Origin: CAYFWF01 sp964346815 | GTDB taxonomy: Bacteria > Acidobacteriota > Aminicenantia > Aminicenantales > Aminicenantaceae | Direction: 5' to 3' | Assembly: GCA_964346815.1 (NCBI GenBank) | Contig: CAYFWF010000010.1 | Location: 1 to 34,910 of the forward strand | Length of the DNA: 34,910 nucleotides | In this document: positions 15,490 through 24,400 of the stretch, one piece after another | Numbering within the stretch: position 1 is the first letter of the stretch | Layout of the letters: the number at the start of each line of letters is the position of its first letter | Notes under the pieces: model-generated | Told to the model about the DNA's origin: nothing | Seen by the model: the letters and a program-made list of their open reading frames with translations, nothing else | Database searches by the model: none | Program-made: the position numbers and the translations under genes

Positions 15490-15518
15490 TGTCATCGCTT
15501 CGCTCACTCGCAATGACA
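15490..15518. repeat. REP-like palindromic repeat between fdhD and bamE
   Basis: The minus strand begins TGTCATTGCGAG and ends AGCGAAGCGATGACA, with outer arms TGTCAT/ATGACA that pair. This is a form of the short dispersed 'GTCATTGCGAG...CGAAGC' repeat found between genes in many anaerobe genomes. It lies in the 94 bases between fdhD and bamE. Confidence 0.6.
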
Positions 15519-15547
15519 TGGTGTATTTTAATAAGTCGCAATTCATG

Positions 15548-16333
15548 TTAGTCTTTTGGACATCCAAGCCGCTTCGGATGGGAATACACCGACAGGCGGC
15601 TTCCACGCGCATGGCCAACCAGGGCGATGCCCAGATCACGGGCGAGCGAAACGGCGCTCCCAGTCGGCGAGTGCCCCGAAACGATAACCGGGACCTGCAT
15701 CTTTGCCGCCTTGAGCAGCATCTCGGACGAAATGCGGCCGGTGCTCAGGAGCAGTCGGTCTCTGGTCGATAGTCCCCTCAACAGACATTCGCCCTGGATC
15801 TTGTCCAGGGTGTTGTGTCGCCCGATATCCTCGGCAACTGCCAGCAGGTTTTTGGTATCGGATAGAGCCGAGGCGTGCACGCCGCCGCACAGCCGGTAAA
15901 GCTTCATCTGCTCTTGAAGCTGTTTCATCATTGACAGCACCTCCTTCGGAGTGACGGCGAGATCCGAATCGACTTTTTTTCCCTGAGCTTTAAAGGTCGA
16001 ACCACCCCCACACCCGGAGGTGAGTGTCCGCTTCGTGGGCAGCACATACCCGGAGTTGCTCAGTGTCACGTCGGCCAGCGATTCCTCCTCGCACACCTTT
16101 ATGCTTGCCACGTCGTCCATGCCAGAGATGATTTCCTCTGCGTAAAGGAATCCGAGGACGAGGCAGTTCAGCTTGGTTGGAGTGCACAGGATAATGACCA
16201 GTTCCTGGCGGTTGACAGAGATTGTGAGTGCCATCTCGCCGGGCAAGTGACCCGAACTCCTGCCCCATTCCTCGCTCGAAAAGCGATGGAAGACCACCTC
16301 CGGTGCGACACCCTTCAGTTCCGGTTTGCCCAT
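15548..16333 (-). CDS. fdhD: FdhD-type sulfurtransferase for molybdenum/tungsten cofactor
   Basis: 261 residues, start at 16333 with AGGAAG 2 bases upstream. FdhD moves sulfur from a cysteine desulfurase to the bis-molybdopterin cofactor of formate dehydrogenases. Family motifs are visible: LGFLYAEEII, RTLTSGCGGG, CGGVHASAL, EDIGRHNTLDKIQG, LLSTGRISSEM and VSGHSPTGSAVSLA. The usual CxxC of E. coli FdhD is reduced to one Cys (C108 in SGCGGGS), which is seen in other functional family members. Its position inside the bam operon, between bamD and bamE, suggests a role in maturing the tungsten cofactor of BamB, although AOR-family enzymes are not known to need FdhD. It is the only non-bam gene in the series and is bracketed by REP-like repeats. 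Confidence 0.9.
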   Translation of the reverse strand: MGKPELKGVAPEVVFHRFSSEEWGRSSGHLPGEMALTISVNRQELVIILCTPTKLNCLVLGFLYAEEIISGMDDVASIKVCEEESLADVTLSNSGYVLPTKRTLTSGCGGGSTFKAQGKKVDSDLAVTPKEVLSMMKQLQEQMKLYRLCGGVHASALSDTKNLLAVAEDIGRHNTLDKIQGECLLRGLSTRDRLLLSTGRISSEMLLKAAKMQVPVIVSGHSPTGSAVSLARDLGIALVGHARGSRLSVYSHPKRLGCPKD

Positions 16334-16409
16334 CGCTTCCTGCCTATTTAACTCCTTAATTTTTTGAATTCATCTTGATCAAACACGCACCCAAGGACCA
16401 TGAAAATGG

Positions 16410-16436
16410 GATTACTTCGCTGACGCCCGTAATGAC
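16410..16436. repeat. Second REP-like repeat, between bamD and fdhD
   Basis: The minus strand reads GTCATTACGGGCGTCAG then CGAAGTAATC, a diverged form of the repeat at 15490-15518. It lies in the 132-base gap between bamD and fdhD, where no gene is seen. Together the two repeats bracket fdhD. Confidence 0.5.
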
Positions 16437-16465
16437 ATTTGGCATTTTTTATGAAAGAAGATGTT

Positions 16466-17659
16466 TTATGCATTTTCTAAGTAATAATCCAAATCAGCTG
16501 CTTCCTGGATGATTTCCGTGATGTCCTTGACCTCTATGACCTCGCTGTCCTCCCGGTTCAACCTGCTGTCCTCAAAATTGGTGATGCAGTAAGGGCAGGA
16601 TGTAACCAGCACCTCAGCACCGGCTGCGACAGCCTGCTCCACTCTGAGGTCGGAGAATCTTTCACCCTTGGGTGTTTCCATCCAGATCCTGCCACCTCCC
16701 CCTCCGCAGCACAGGCTGTCTTCCAGTGAATCATCCATCTCGATCAGTTCTATGCCGGGTATTTTTTTTAATGCCTCCCTGGGCTCGTCGTAAATGCCGT
16801 TGTGCCGGCCCAGGTAGCAGGGATCATGATAGGTGACTTTCTTCCTGTGCGCTTTGGTGAGGGGAAGCCTTCCCTCGCGAACGAGCTCGAGCAGATATTG
16901 AGAGATATGGACCACCTCGAACTTCACCATAAATTCAGGATACTCGTTTTTGAACGTGTGAAAGCAGTGAGGGGAAGAAACAAGGATTTTTTTCACTCCT
17001 TTTTCGATGAACGTTTTGATGTTTTCCCTGGCCAGTCGTTTGAAGAGTTCTTCATCGCCGGTCTTGCGGATACTTTCTCCACAGCAGTTTTCCCTGGAGC
17101 CCAGTATCCCAAAATCCGTCCCTGCCAGGTTGAGTATATTGGCTGTGGCTCGGGCCACCTTCATCATTCTTGGATCGTAACAGAGATAGCAGCCTGGAAA
17201 ATAAAGAAGATCCATTCCCTCGGTGAAGGTTTTTACGGAATGACCTTCCGCCCATTCAGCCCTCTTTTTTCGCTCTTCATTCAAGGGATTCCCGTCGCCT
17301 GCGAGGCTCGCGCGTATGGCGGAAACCGGTTTGGCAGAAGCGGGGAAAACGCCGTATTCGGTGGCTATCCTGCGCAGGGATACTCCGAATTCGATCTGTT
17401 TCACGTCCCTGGGGCACTGCTGGGGGCATATCCCGCAGGTGGTACAAAGCCACATATCTTCGACTTCGATCTCGGTCAAACCGAACGCAGCCTGCCGGAT
17501 TAATTTTCGCATACTGAAGGATCTCACCCTGTTCCACGGACAAACCGTATCGCATAATCCGCACTGATAGCATAATTTGAAGGCTTCTCCGCCGCTCTCT
17601 TTTATGACATCGATGATCTCCCTGCAAGGGGCTACAGTCTCCATTGTCATTTCACTCAT
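16466..17659 (-). CDS. bamD: BamD-like HdrC/HdrB (HdrD-type) iron-sulfur subunit
   Basis: 397 residues from ATG 17659; the longer frame to 17710 would overlap bamC, and AAGG lies 10 bases before this ATG. An N-terminal pair of [4Fe-4S] motifs (CYQCGLCDTVC 30-40, CTTCGICPQQC 72-82) resembles HdrC. Two CCG domains follow, as in HdrB: CYLCYDP with NCCGES (192-194) and SPHCF, then DPCYLGRHNGIYD (279-291) with LCCGGGGGR and SCPYCITNF. CCG domains bind noncubane clusters in HdrB, where the heterodisulfide is reduced; in the Bam complex BamD links BamC to BamE. The bamC stop lies 16 bases before the start. Confidence 0.9.
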   Translation of the reverse strand: MSEMTMETVAPCREIIDVIKESGGEAFKLCYQCGLCDTVCPWNRVRSFSMRKLIRQAAFGLTEIEVEDMWLCTTCGICPQQCPRDVKQIEFGVSLRRIATEYGVFPASAKPVSAIRASLAGDGNPLNEERKKRAEWAEGHSVKTFTEGMDLLYFPGCYLCYDPRMMKVARATANILNLAGTDFGILGSRENCCGESIRKTGDEELFKRLARENIKTFIEKGVKKILVSSPHCFHTFKNEYPEFMVKFEVVHISQYLLELVREGRLPLTKAHRKKVTYHDPCYLGRHNGIYDEPREALKKIPGIELIEMDDSLEDSLCCGGGGGRIWMETPKGERFSDLRVEQAVAAGAEVLVTSCPYCITNFEDSRLNREDSEVIEVKDITEIIQEAADLDYYLENA

Positions 17660-17675
17660 CTTGTTTCGCCTTATG

Positions 17676-18233
17676 TTAGAGATCCCTCTTCGACATCGAC
17701 ATCCGGTCAATGGTATCCATTATCTTCTGTAATCCGTATTTTTTTACCAGCGACTCCAATCCGATTTCCATTTCCTCCCGCTTCTTTTCTTCTTCTTCTT
17801 CGGCTTCCTCTTCTCTTTCTTCGTATGTCAGGGCATCGGCCAAGCACCACTGGACACACATCGGCTCTGCCAAAGGAGGATCGCTTTCGCACATATCGCA
17901 TTTCAGCGGGAGACCGGAATCGGGTTCTTTAAAAATGTCTCTAGCCGGGCAGGAGACTCCGCAGAAGCTGCACTCGTCATATTCCTTCTCGTTGATGGTA
18001 TAAGTATGTCTGCCGTTGCATTCGGCTGGTGTATAATCACCGGCACGTATGGGGACATAAACATCTCTCAGAGGATCATGAACCACCCGAATACGGGACC
18101 GTGCTGGATTGTTGCTGCTGTATTTCGGCGAAGCATGAAAGGAGGAACAGGCAATTTCGCATGCCCGGCAGCCATTGCATTTATCGAGATCGACTTTGAT
18201 GATTTTTACGATTTTCGTTTTTTTCTCAGCCAT
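17676..18233 (-). CDS. bamC: BamC-like ferredoxin subunit of class II benzoyl-CoA reductase
   Basis: 185 residues. Three [4Fe-4S]-type Cys sets are visible: CNGCRACEIAC (19-29), CSFCGVSC (about 88-95) and CDMCE with CVQWC (about 113-132). A Glu-rich coiled segment (EEREEEAEEEEEKKREEME) precedes a basic C-terminus. This is the HydN/AOR-electron-transfer layout and matches BamC, which forms the (BamBC)2 catalytic core and feeds electrons to the tungsten site. It starts 21 bases after the bamB stop. Cytoplasmic: no signal peptide. Confidence 0.9.
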   Translation of the reverse strand: MAEKKTKIVKIIKVDLDKCNGCRACEIACSSFHASPKYSSNNPARSRIRVVHDPLRDVYVPIRAGDYTPAECNGRHTYTINEKEYDECSFCGVSCPARDIFKEPDSGLPLKCDMCESDPPLAEPMCVQWCLADALTYEEREEEAEEEEEKKREEMEIGLESLVKKYGLQKIMDTIDRMSMSKRDL

Positions 18234-18254
18234 TACGGATACCGCCTCTTGGCA

Positions 18255-20234
18255 TTATTTCTTTTCTGATTTCGATGAAGCCTTCAAGATCCCCCTCTGT
18301 ATAAAGTCTTCGCTCACGTAATCCAAATCCAATTCGTGCAAAGATTCTTCAGTAGGAATGCCCTCTTTATTCCACCCCTTGAATTTGTAATACGTATCTA
18401 AGAGCTCTTTTTCGAGTTCGGGAAATCTTTTTTTCCAATGGTTCTCCGGGGGCTTTTCGTCTTTTCTCCTCATGCCCCTTCTTATATTGATGGCTCTGAC
18501 CAAAGTTCTGTATCTTCTGGCCGCTTGGCTGAGTTTGGCTTCATCCATGTCGATCCCTGCTCCCGACGAGATGAATTTCGGGTAATTGTGTATGTGGTAC
18601 GGAGGTTTCAGGGGGAATGATGATAAGCCGGCGCACATCCCGAGTGCGTCATCGATGTAGTGCATCTTCTCCTGCCAATCGACGATATCGCAGCACATCT
18701 GCACGGTCGGGTAATAGGGGAAAGAGTTTTCTCCGCGCAGCTCCCAGTCCAGAAAATACTGCTTGAACTTTTCATCGGGAACCTGGATCCAATCCTTGAC
18801 AAACTCCTCTCTCTGCTCTCTCTCCGGAAAGGGCATCTGGGGGAACTGCCCCTCGATTTGGGTGATGTTTATCTTCTCGCCGGTGCTGTACATAAGGAAA
18901 TAAATGGGATTCAGCATGGACAGTTTGATAGGCATTTGTTCATGTTTCTTGATGTTATTGTGAGCATATTCCTCAGCGCCCTTGCCGATCTCTTTGGCCG
19001 CCCAGTAAGTCCCATTGGCCAGAACATCTCCGATCCCTTCCCGCCGGACGATTCTGTCCAGCAGCCAGAAAAATTTCTCCTCGTTATCAGAAGGTAATCC
19101 CTGCATGTCGCCATCGGTTAAGATGCCGTTTTCATAAAGTTCGAGGGCAAAGGCCATGACTTGAGGGGTCGAGAATGCGTCCACGCCGTACTCTGTTGCA
19201 CGCTGAGCGATTTTAAAGCCAAAATCCAGGTCTGACATGGCCGCCATGGTATACGTCAGTTTGGAGAAGCATTTCATTATGTACGTTTTGACTCCCGGTA
19301 TGGAAATCGTTGCCGCGCATTTCAGTGAACAGTTAAAGCAGCTTATCAAGCGTTTCCGGACATTTTCCATACTCTCGGTCCACTCCTTTTTCACTTCTTC
19401 GTTCCAATAGTCTCTTCTGCGGTGGCGGGAATTCCCCCACATGAAACTCTCGGTGTGCCACTTCTCATCGTGGATTTTCATTTCCTGCGGTGAGCCGAGC
19501 CTGGCCAAAATAGGCATGACCCCCGGGATGGGCTTTTCTTCCCGGACCTTTATGTATTCCAGCACTTCGTTGCAGAGCTCTATAAATTCAGCCGGCCGGG
19601 CGATATTGATGTCCCCTGTTCCACGAACGGCTATTGCCTTCAATCCCTTGTCTCCCATAACGGCCCCTATTCCGCCCCGGCTGGCGCTGCCCCTGCCCTG
19701 CTCGATAGAGGCAAAATATACTCTGTTTTCACCGGCCAGGCCCACGGCAGCCACCTGGGCTTTGGGCTCATTCAACTCCTGCCGGATGAGCTCTCCGGTT
19801 TCGATAGCACCTTTACCCTGCAGATGAGAGGCGTCGCGTATTTCGACTTTATCGTTGTTTATCCACAAATAGACCAAACGGGGGGACTTGCCGCGAAAGA
19901 TCACTTTATCATAGCCGGCGAATTTCAATTCCGGAGCCCAAAATCCTCCCATCATGGAAAAGGCCATCAGCTTGGTCTGAGGAGAAATGGTAGTAACAAT
20001 GGTGCGATTACAACCCTTAGCGGGAGTGCCGCATAGAAGACCGGCAGCAAATATGAGGAGATTATCCGGAGAAAATGCTTCGACTTCAGGAGGGACCCGG
20101 TCCCATAATATCTTGGCGTTGGTGCCAAGCCCCCCTAGATATACCTCGGTTTCTCTGGGGTCTGTTGCGACTCTCTCGATGCTTCCCCGGGTGAGATCGA
20201 CTTCTAAGTTAAACCCAGTCTCTGCATACCTCAT
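18255..20234 (-). CDS. bamB: BamB, tungsten catalytic subunit of class II benzoyl-CoA reductase
   Basis: 659 residues from ATG 20234 (AAGGA 7 bases upstream, product begins MRYAETGF); the open frame to 20333 runs into the preceding gene. BamB belongs to the aldehyde:ferredoxin oxidoreductase family, holds a W-bis-molybdopterin and one [4Fe-4S] cluster, and reduces benzoyl-CoA to cyclohexa-1,5-diene-1-carboxyl-CoA. The cluster Cys are C299, C302, C306 and C534. E251, H255, E257, H260 and C322, the active-site residues as I recall them for the Geobacter metallireducens enzyme, occur at the same residue numbers. Length and sequence texture (DIVDWQEKMHYIDDALG, SSFPLKPPYHIHNYPKF) also fit BamB rather than a generic aldehyde oxidoreductase. 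First structural gene after the regulator. Confidence 0.93.
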   Translation of the reverse strand: MRYAETGFNLEVDLTRGSIERVATDPRETEVYLGGLGTNAKILWDRVPPEVEAFSPDNLLIFAAGLLCGTPAKGCNRTIVTTISPQTKLMAFSMMGGFWAPELKFAGYDKVIFRGKSPRLVYLWINNDKVEIRDASHLQGKGAIETGELIRQELNEPKAQVAAVGLAGENRVYFASIEQGRGSASRGGIGAVMGDKGLKAIAVRGTGDINIARPAEFIELCNEVLEYIKVREEKPIPGVMPILARLGSPQEMKIHDEKWHTESFMWGNSRHRRRDYWNEEVKKEWTESMENVRKRLISCFNCSLKCAATISIPGVKTYIMKCFSKLTYTMAAMSDLDFGFKIAQRATEYGVDAFSTPQVMAFALELYENGILTDGDMQGLPSDNEEKFFWLLDRIVRREGIGDVLANGTYWAAKEIGKGAEEYAHNNIKKHEQMPIKLSMLNPIYFLMYSTGEKINITQIEGQFPQMPFPEREQREEFVKDWIQVPDEKFKQYFLDWELRGENSFPYYPTVQMCCDIVDWQEKMHYIDDALGMCAGLSSFPLKPPYHIHNYPKFISSGAGIDMDEAKLSQAARRYRTLVRAINIRRGMRRKDEKPPENHWKKRFPELEKELLDTYYKFKGWNKEGIPTEESLHELDLDYVSEDFIQRGILKASSKSEKK

Positions 20235-20242
20235 TTTTTTCC

Positions 20243-20893
20243 TTATGCATTCAATTCCTTCTCGAGAGGTATCATGTTGAGCATATTGAACCCGAGCGAT
20301 CTGAAGAATGAAATCAAATCTCCGGTATACCATTCAGCCATTGTTCTGACCCTTTTGATACCTCTCCGTTCGAAATGCTCCAGGAGGGCTTCTCCCAGTT
20401 TTCTGCCAATTCCGCGTCGTTGAAAATCGGGATCCACTCCCAGAATTCTAATCCATCCGGTTTTTTCTCCGATACCGAATTCCCAGATTCTTATTTCTCC
20501 GATGATGAATCCGACGATATTGCCATCGAGCTCTGCTCCGAGGCTCATCATGGGATCGCTGCGTTCGATATTGTATCGTGTGGCCTCCTTCAAATATTCC
20601 ATTCGTTCTTGGTTGACGATCTCCAATTCCTCTTCGATCCGCTTTTCGATTCTCACTATGTCTTTAATGTTATCCAAACTGAGGGGCCGTATCTTCACTC
20701 CGGAGCTGGCCTCTTTCCACAATTTTGTCCTGCCGACTGTCCTGTACATCACGATCTTTTTGGCTTCTAAAATATGAAGGTATTTGCTGACCGTGTGCCT
20801 AACGAGATCCAATTTTTTCGCTATATCATCCACCTGCATCCCATCGGGAGAGTCTTTGAGCAGGGACATAATATCCTTTTCGACTTGACTCAT
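20243..20893 (-). CDS. Winged-helix/GNAT fusion protein, probable regulator of the bam operon
   Basis: 216 residues. Residues about 4-60 form a winged helix-turn-helix of the ArsR/MarR kind (MQVDDIAKKLDLVRHTVSKYL, then a wing VMYRTVGRTKLW). Residues 66-216 are a GNAT acetyltransferase domain with the CoA pyrophosphate loop VDPDFQRRGIGRKLGEALL (153-171). The stop is 9 bases before bamB, and a consensus promoter with repeated sites lies upstream, so it most likely autoregulates and controls bamB-I. The GNAT fold could sense an acyl-CoA such as benzoyl-CoA or acetyl-CoA, or acetylate a protein; neither can be told from sequence. Start at 20893 with GAGGAAG 5 bases upstream. Confidence 0.8.
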   Translation of the reverse strand: MSQVEKDIMSLLKDSPDGMQVDDIAKKLDLVRHTVSKYLHILEAKKIVMYRTVGRTKLWKEASSGVKIRPLSLDNIKDIVRIEKRIEEELEIVNQERMEYLKEATRYNIERSDPMMSLGAELDGNIVGFIIGEIRIWEFGIGEKTGWIRILGVDPDFQRRGIGRKLGEALLEHFERRGIKRVRTMAEWYTGDLISFFRSLGFNMLNMIPLEKELNA

Positions 20894-20904
20894 TTTCTTC
20901 CTCT

Positions 20905-20916
20905 ATGGTTACCAAT
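20905..20916. promoter_or_regulatory. Putative operator site (leader copy)
   Basis: ATGGTTACCAAT on the plus strand, with a GGTTACC near-palindrome, 12 bases upstream of the regulator ATG. It shares GTWACYAATA with the two sites around the promoter at 21023-21047. Confidence 0.45.
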
Positions 20917-21022
20917 AGAAATCAATGAGATGGTGAAAATCATGTGAGCAATTCAAATTTTCCCCTTATAGTTCCCGCGTCCACTCGATTTTTTATTACC
21001 GGAGCTGGCAATATTGAATTTC

Positions 21023-21047
21023 ATGGTAACCAATATTCGTTACTAAT
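21023..21047. promoter_or_regulatory. Putative tandem operator overlapping the bam promoter
   Basis: Two direct copies of GTWACYAATA: GTAACCAATA (within 21023-21034) and GTTACTAATA (from 21039), 12 bases apart start to start, close to one helical turn. The second overlaps the -10 box and the first covers the predicted transcription start, the usual place for a repressor or autoregulator. A third copy is at 20905-20916. Confidence 0.5.
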
Positions 21048-21073
21048 ATAAGCTTAAATGGGAACATTGTCAA
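21045..21073 (-). promoter_or_regulatory. Consensus sigma-70-type promoter of the bam operon
   Basis: On the minus strand TTGACA (21068-21073) and TATATT (21045-21050) are spaced by exactly 17 bases. The start point would be near 21038, giving a leader of about 145 bases before the regulator gene. It is the only strong promoter I see for the nine-gene unit down to 8826. Confidence 0.75.
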
Positions 21074-21224
21074 GTAGTAAATCCTGTTAGTTTCCATCCT
21101 GTTATTCGAAGATCTATGGGCTTGAATGTACTCGACGGAGATGCTAGGTCTGCGAAAATCGAGAGGGAAAAAGGAAGCGACAATACACGGAAAGACAGGC
21201 TAATTCTTCCATCAGGGATCAAAG

Positions 21225-21400
21225 GTAAGTGTTTCCAGATATCCTCAGCCGCTTTTGCCAAGCTCTATACGGCTAAGGTCCCTGTTACAGAGGCTGATAC
21301 CCTGAATGATCGGGTTCTGTCCTTCTTCGTTAGTCAGGAGGTGGACATCCTGATGATCCTGACTGATCGAAGCATTGTGAGTCCTTTAGAAGGGCTTTTC
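21225..21400 (+). pseudogene. Integrase-core transposase remnant (IS481/IS3-like)
   Basis: The plus-strand frame reads AAFAKLYTAKVPVTEADTLN, then RVLSFF, VDILMILTDR. This matches the middle of the DDE integrase core of IS481/IS3-type transposases, where LTDR is normally followed by GTEYCG. Here the sequence departs after LTDR and runs into the antisense of the TonB gene. No start, ends or flanking repeats survive. It fills most of the 360-base gap between the bam promoter and the TonB receptor gene; the rest of the gap shows nothing recognisable. Confidence 0.55.
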
Positions 21401-21421
21401 AAACAGCTTTTGATGTTTTTG

Positions 21422-24400
21422 TCAAAACACGAATTTAACTCCCAATCTGGCACTTATTGGAGGATAGAACCACATTTCTTTCTCGAACCTGGGATCAGGA
21501 ACATAATCAGCAGGCAAATCCCACGTATCATTCAGCAATTCTTCCTGAGTCACTTCTATCATATTAGCCGTTCTTATCTGCCATATCCGTTGTGCTGTAT
21601 CCACATTGAATAGATTATCAACATTGAGATTGAATTGGAGGGCATATTTATCCCCAAGTTTTAGACTGTATTCCGTATAAATATCCGCATACCATAAGAA
21701 TGGAGTACGCCCCAAACTTCCTCTGCCATAGGGAAGATAGCCTTCATAGATGACTCCCCACTCTTCTTGTACCGGGGTTCCGCTCATAGCATTGACAACT
21801 CCTCCCACCGTTAAGCCGAATGGGAACACATAACTTCCATATGCTTTAAATCGGTGAGGCCTGTCTGTAGGAAGAGGTCCGTCCAGCACTTCCAGATTCT
21901 TTTTCCTGGGTAAGTGCCAGCTATCAAAGAAACGTTCGAAATTGGGGCTGGTTGACCGTCCGGGTTCATCCGAACTCCCGAGACCAGAATAGTTCCCTGA
22001 CAATCTGCTCAAAGTATAGGAAAATCCGCCCATCCAATTATTGCTGAAGCGCTTTTCCAATGAGAGACTCAGTCCCCAATATTCTCGCGTGGCTTTTGGA
22101 GTTTCGGGATATGTGCTGTCCATTATTCCGCCATTTTCTACCCATCGACTGTATCCATATCCAGGATTGCCGAAATACCAGAGTTCCCAGCCGGTGTCAG
22201 CATCCCAAATGGCAATATCCTCCAGTCCCCTTATGAGATGTTTATTGACAACTCGCAGGGTCGCGGAGATATCTTCGCTTATTTTTTTCTCTGCACCCAA
22301 AGCAATTTCCTGCTGAGTGAAGGGTTTGATATTGGGATCTACGTCATTGTACCAGCGATAATTGTATACTCCTCCTTGCGGTGTGTAGAGTTCTTCACCT
22401 GGAAAATAGCCATCGACTCCGATTTTATCCCATTCATAGGTATCCAGGGAATAGTAGGCCATTTTGATCTTCTCTCCACCGAAGGAGCTTGCCGCAATAT
22501 AGACCTTCATCACATCATAGTAGATGCCGTAGCTTCCAAAGATTTTTAAGCCAGAATCACCGAAGACATCGTAAGAAAATCCCAATCTTGGCGCAATCTT
22601 ATCCTTGAAGCCGAACTCGATAGGTCTCTGGTCTACATCGGGATCGTCAGAGTAGGTGGGGATATATTCAGATTCTGTACGAACACCAAAATTCAAGGTG
22701 AATTTCTCGGATATCGTCCAGCTGTCCTGGATGTAAAATGCCCATCTGTTACTCTTTGCGTCATACAAGTTGCCATAAGGACCTGTTTTTTCATTCCCTC
22801 TTACTGCATAATAACCATATTTTCCTCTTCCATAATTGACACCTGTATGGATGAGATCCATATCCCAGGCGAAGCGGATATGAGGAAAATCTGCTGTTTG
22901 ATCCACATTTTCTCCCTGTCGTATGAATTGACCTCCAAATTTTATGGAGTGTTCTCCTCCCAGATTCAGGAAGTAATTTAGATCGGTTCCCAACGACATT
23001 CTCATTCTGATATTCTTTTTAAACGAGAAAAGCGTGCTCCAGGGAAAATTCGACCAACCCAACGGACGTTGATACTCCTCAGGAACGTCGAGTAGACCAA
23101 TATTGGTGGTATTGACATACCCGCCAGGGGCTTCCTTTTGAAACAAATAGCGGGGACCAGTAGCAGTAACGAGCTGATTGGTGGTATTCGTTCTGAAATA
23201 TCCCCCGCGTAAAGTCAATAGAAGGTTGTTTCCAAAAGTAGCATCAAAGGAAGTCGCTGCAGATATGTTAGGATATGTGAAGCCGATCGCATCATAATCA
23301 GCTTCTGGATTCCCTGTAGGAGTGGTTAGATCTCCCTTATATTTGCTGGTATTAGAAACCACACTGGCTCCCCAACGTAGATTGGGTAATATTTGTGCGC
23401 TTAGTTTAGCAGAAGCATTGTACCAGTATGAGTTCTGCGTGAAATCCTTAACGATGTCTGTACCATGAAAAGGAACATCTCTTTTTTCTTGATAGTAAAT
23501 GGGGAGAAAAGAGGCAAAGAACCATAATCTGTCCTTGAGAATATAGCCGCCTAATCCAAAGCCACCTTCGAGTCTGCTGATATCTGACTTTCCATAATAG
23601 TCATCATAAGACATGTATACAGCTTTTGAGGAGTCGTCCCAATCTCTGGTAAGGATTTTTCTTCTCTCTCCCTCAAGTGCAGTCCCACTGTAGTAGCCAA
23701 GAAATTCACCGTGAAATTCGTTGCTGCCGGAACGAGTTATTACATTGATGACACCACCTACCGACCCTCCGAATTCCGCTTGGTATCCACTGGATTTGAA
23801 CTGAACCTCATCTACAAAATCATAGTTCACACTCTGCCCACTTCTGCCAATCACAATATTTGTCGTGTCGGCACCATCCACAAAATATACATTTTCACCT
23901 TCTGATGCACCGTCGACAGATATTCCCCTCCCTCGACTTCCTCCTCCCAGCATTGGCTCATCGTTAACACCAGGCACTATTGTTACGAGTGATATGAAAT
24001 CCCTGCCCTTGGGGAGTTTGTTGATATAATCTCGGCTCATATCCAGTCCCTGGGAATTGCTCCTCACATCAATCAATGGAGCCTCGCCTGTAACCACAAT
24101 ATCGACTTCAATATTACCTATCTCCATTTGCACATCGAGTTTCAGAGACTGTTCGACTGAAATGCCGATATCTGAACGTGTAAGCTTCTTAAATCCCTCC
24201 AATGTGAATTCAACAGTATAGAGGCCGGGCGTGAGGTTGAATAACCGGTAAACACCATTGGCATCAGTGACAGATGTGGCTATCCCTACCAGCTTCGGAC
24301 TTGTAGTCTCTACTGTAACTCCTGGCAGCGGCATGTCTTCAGTATCTGTTACTGTTCCGTAAATTCTGGCAGTAGTGGTCTGGGCCGAGGTGACGCTGCT

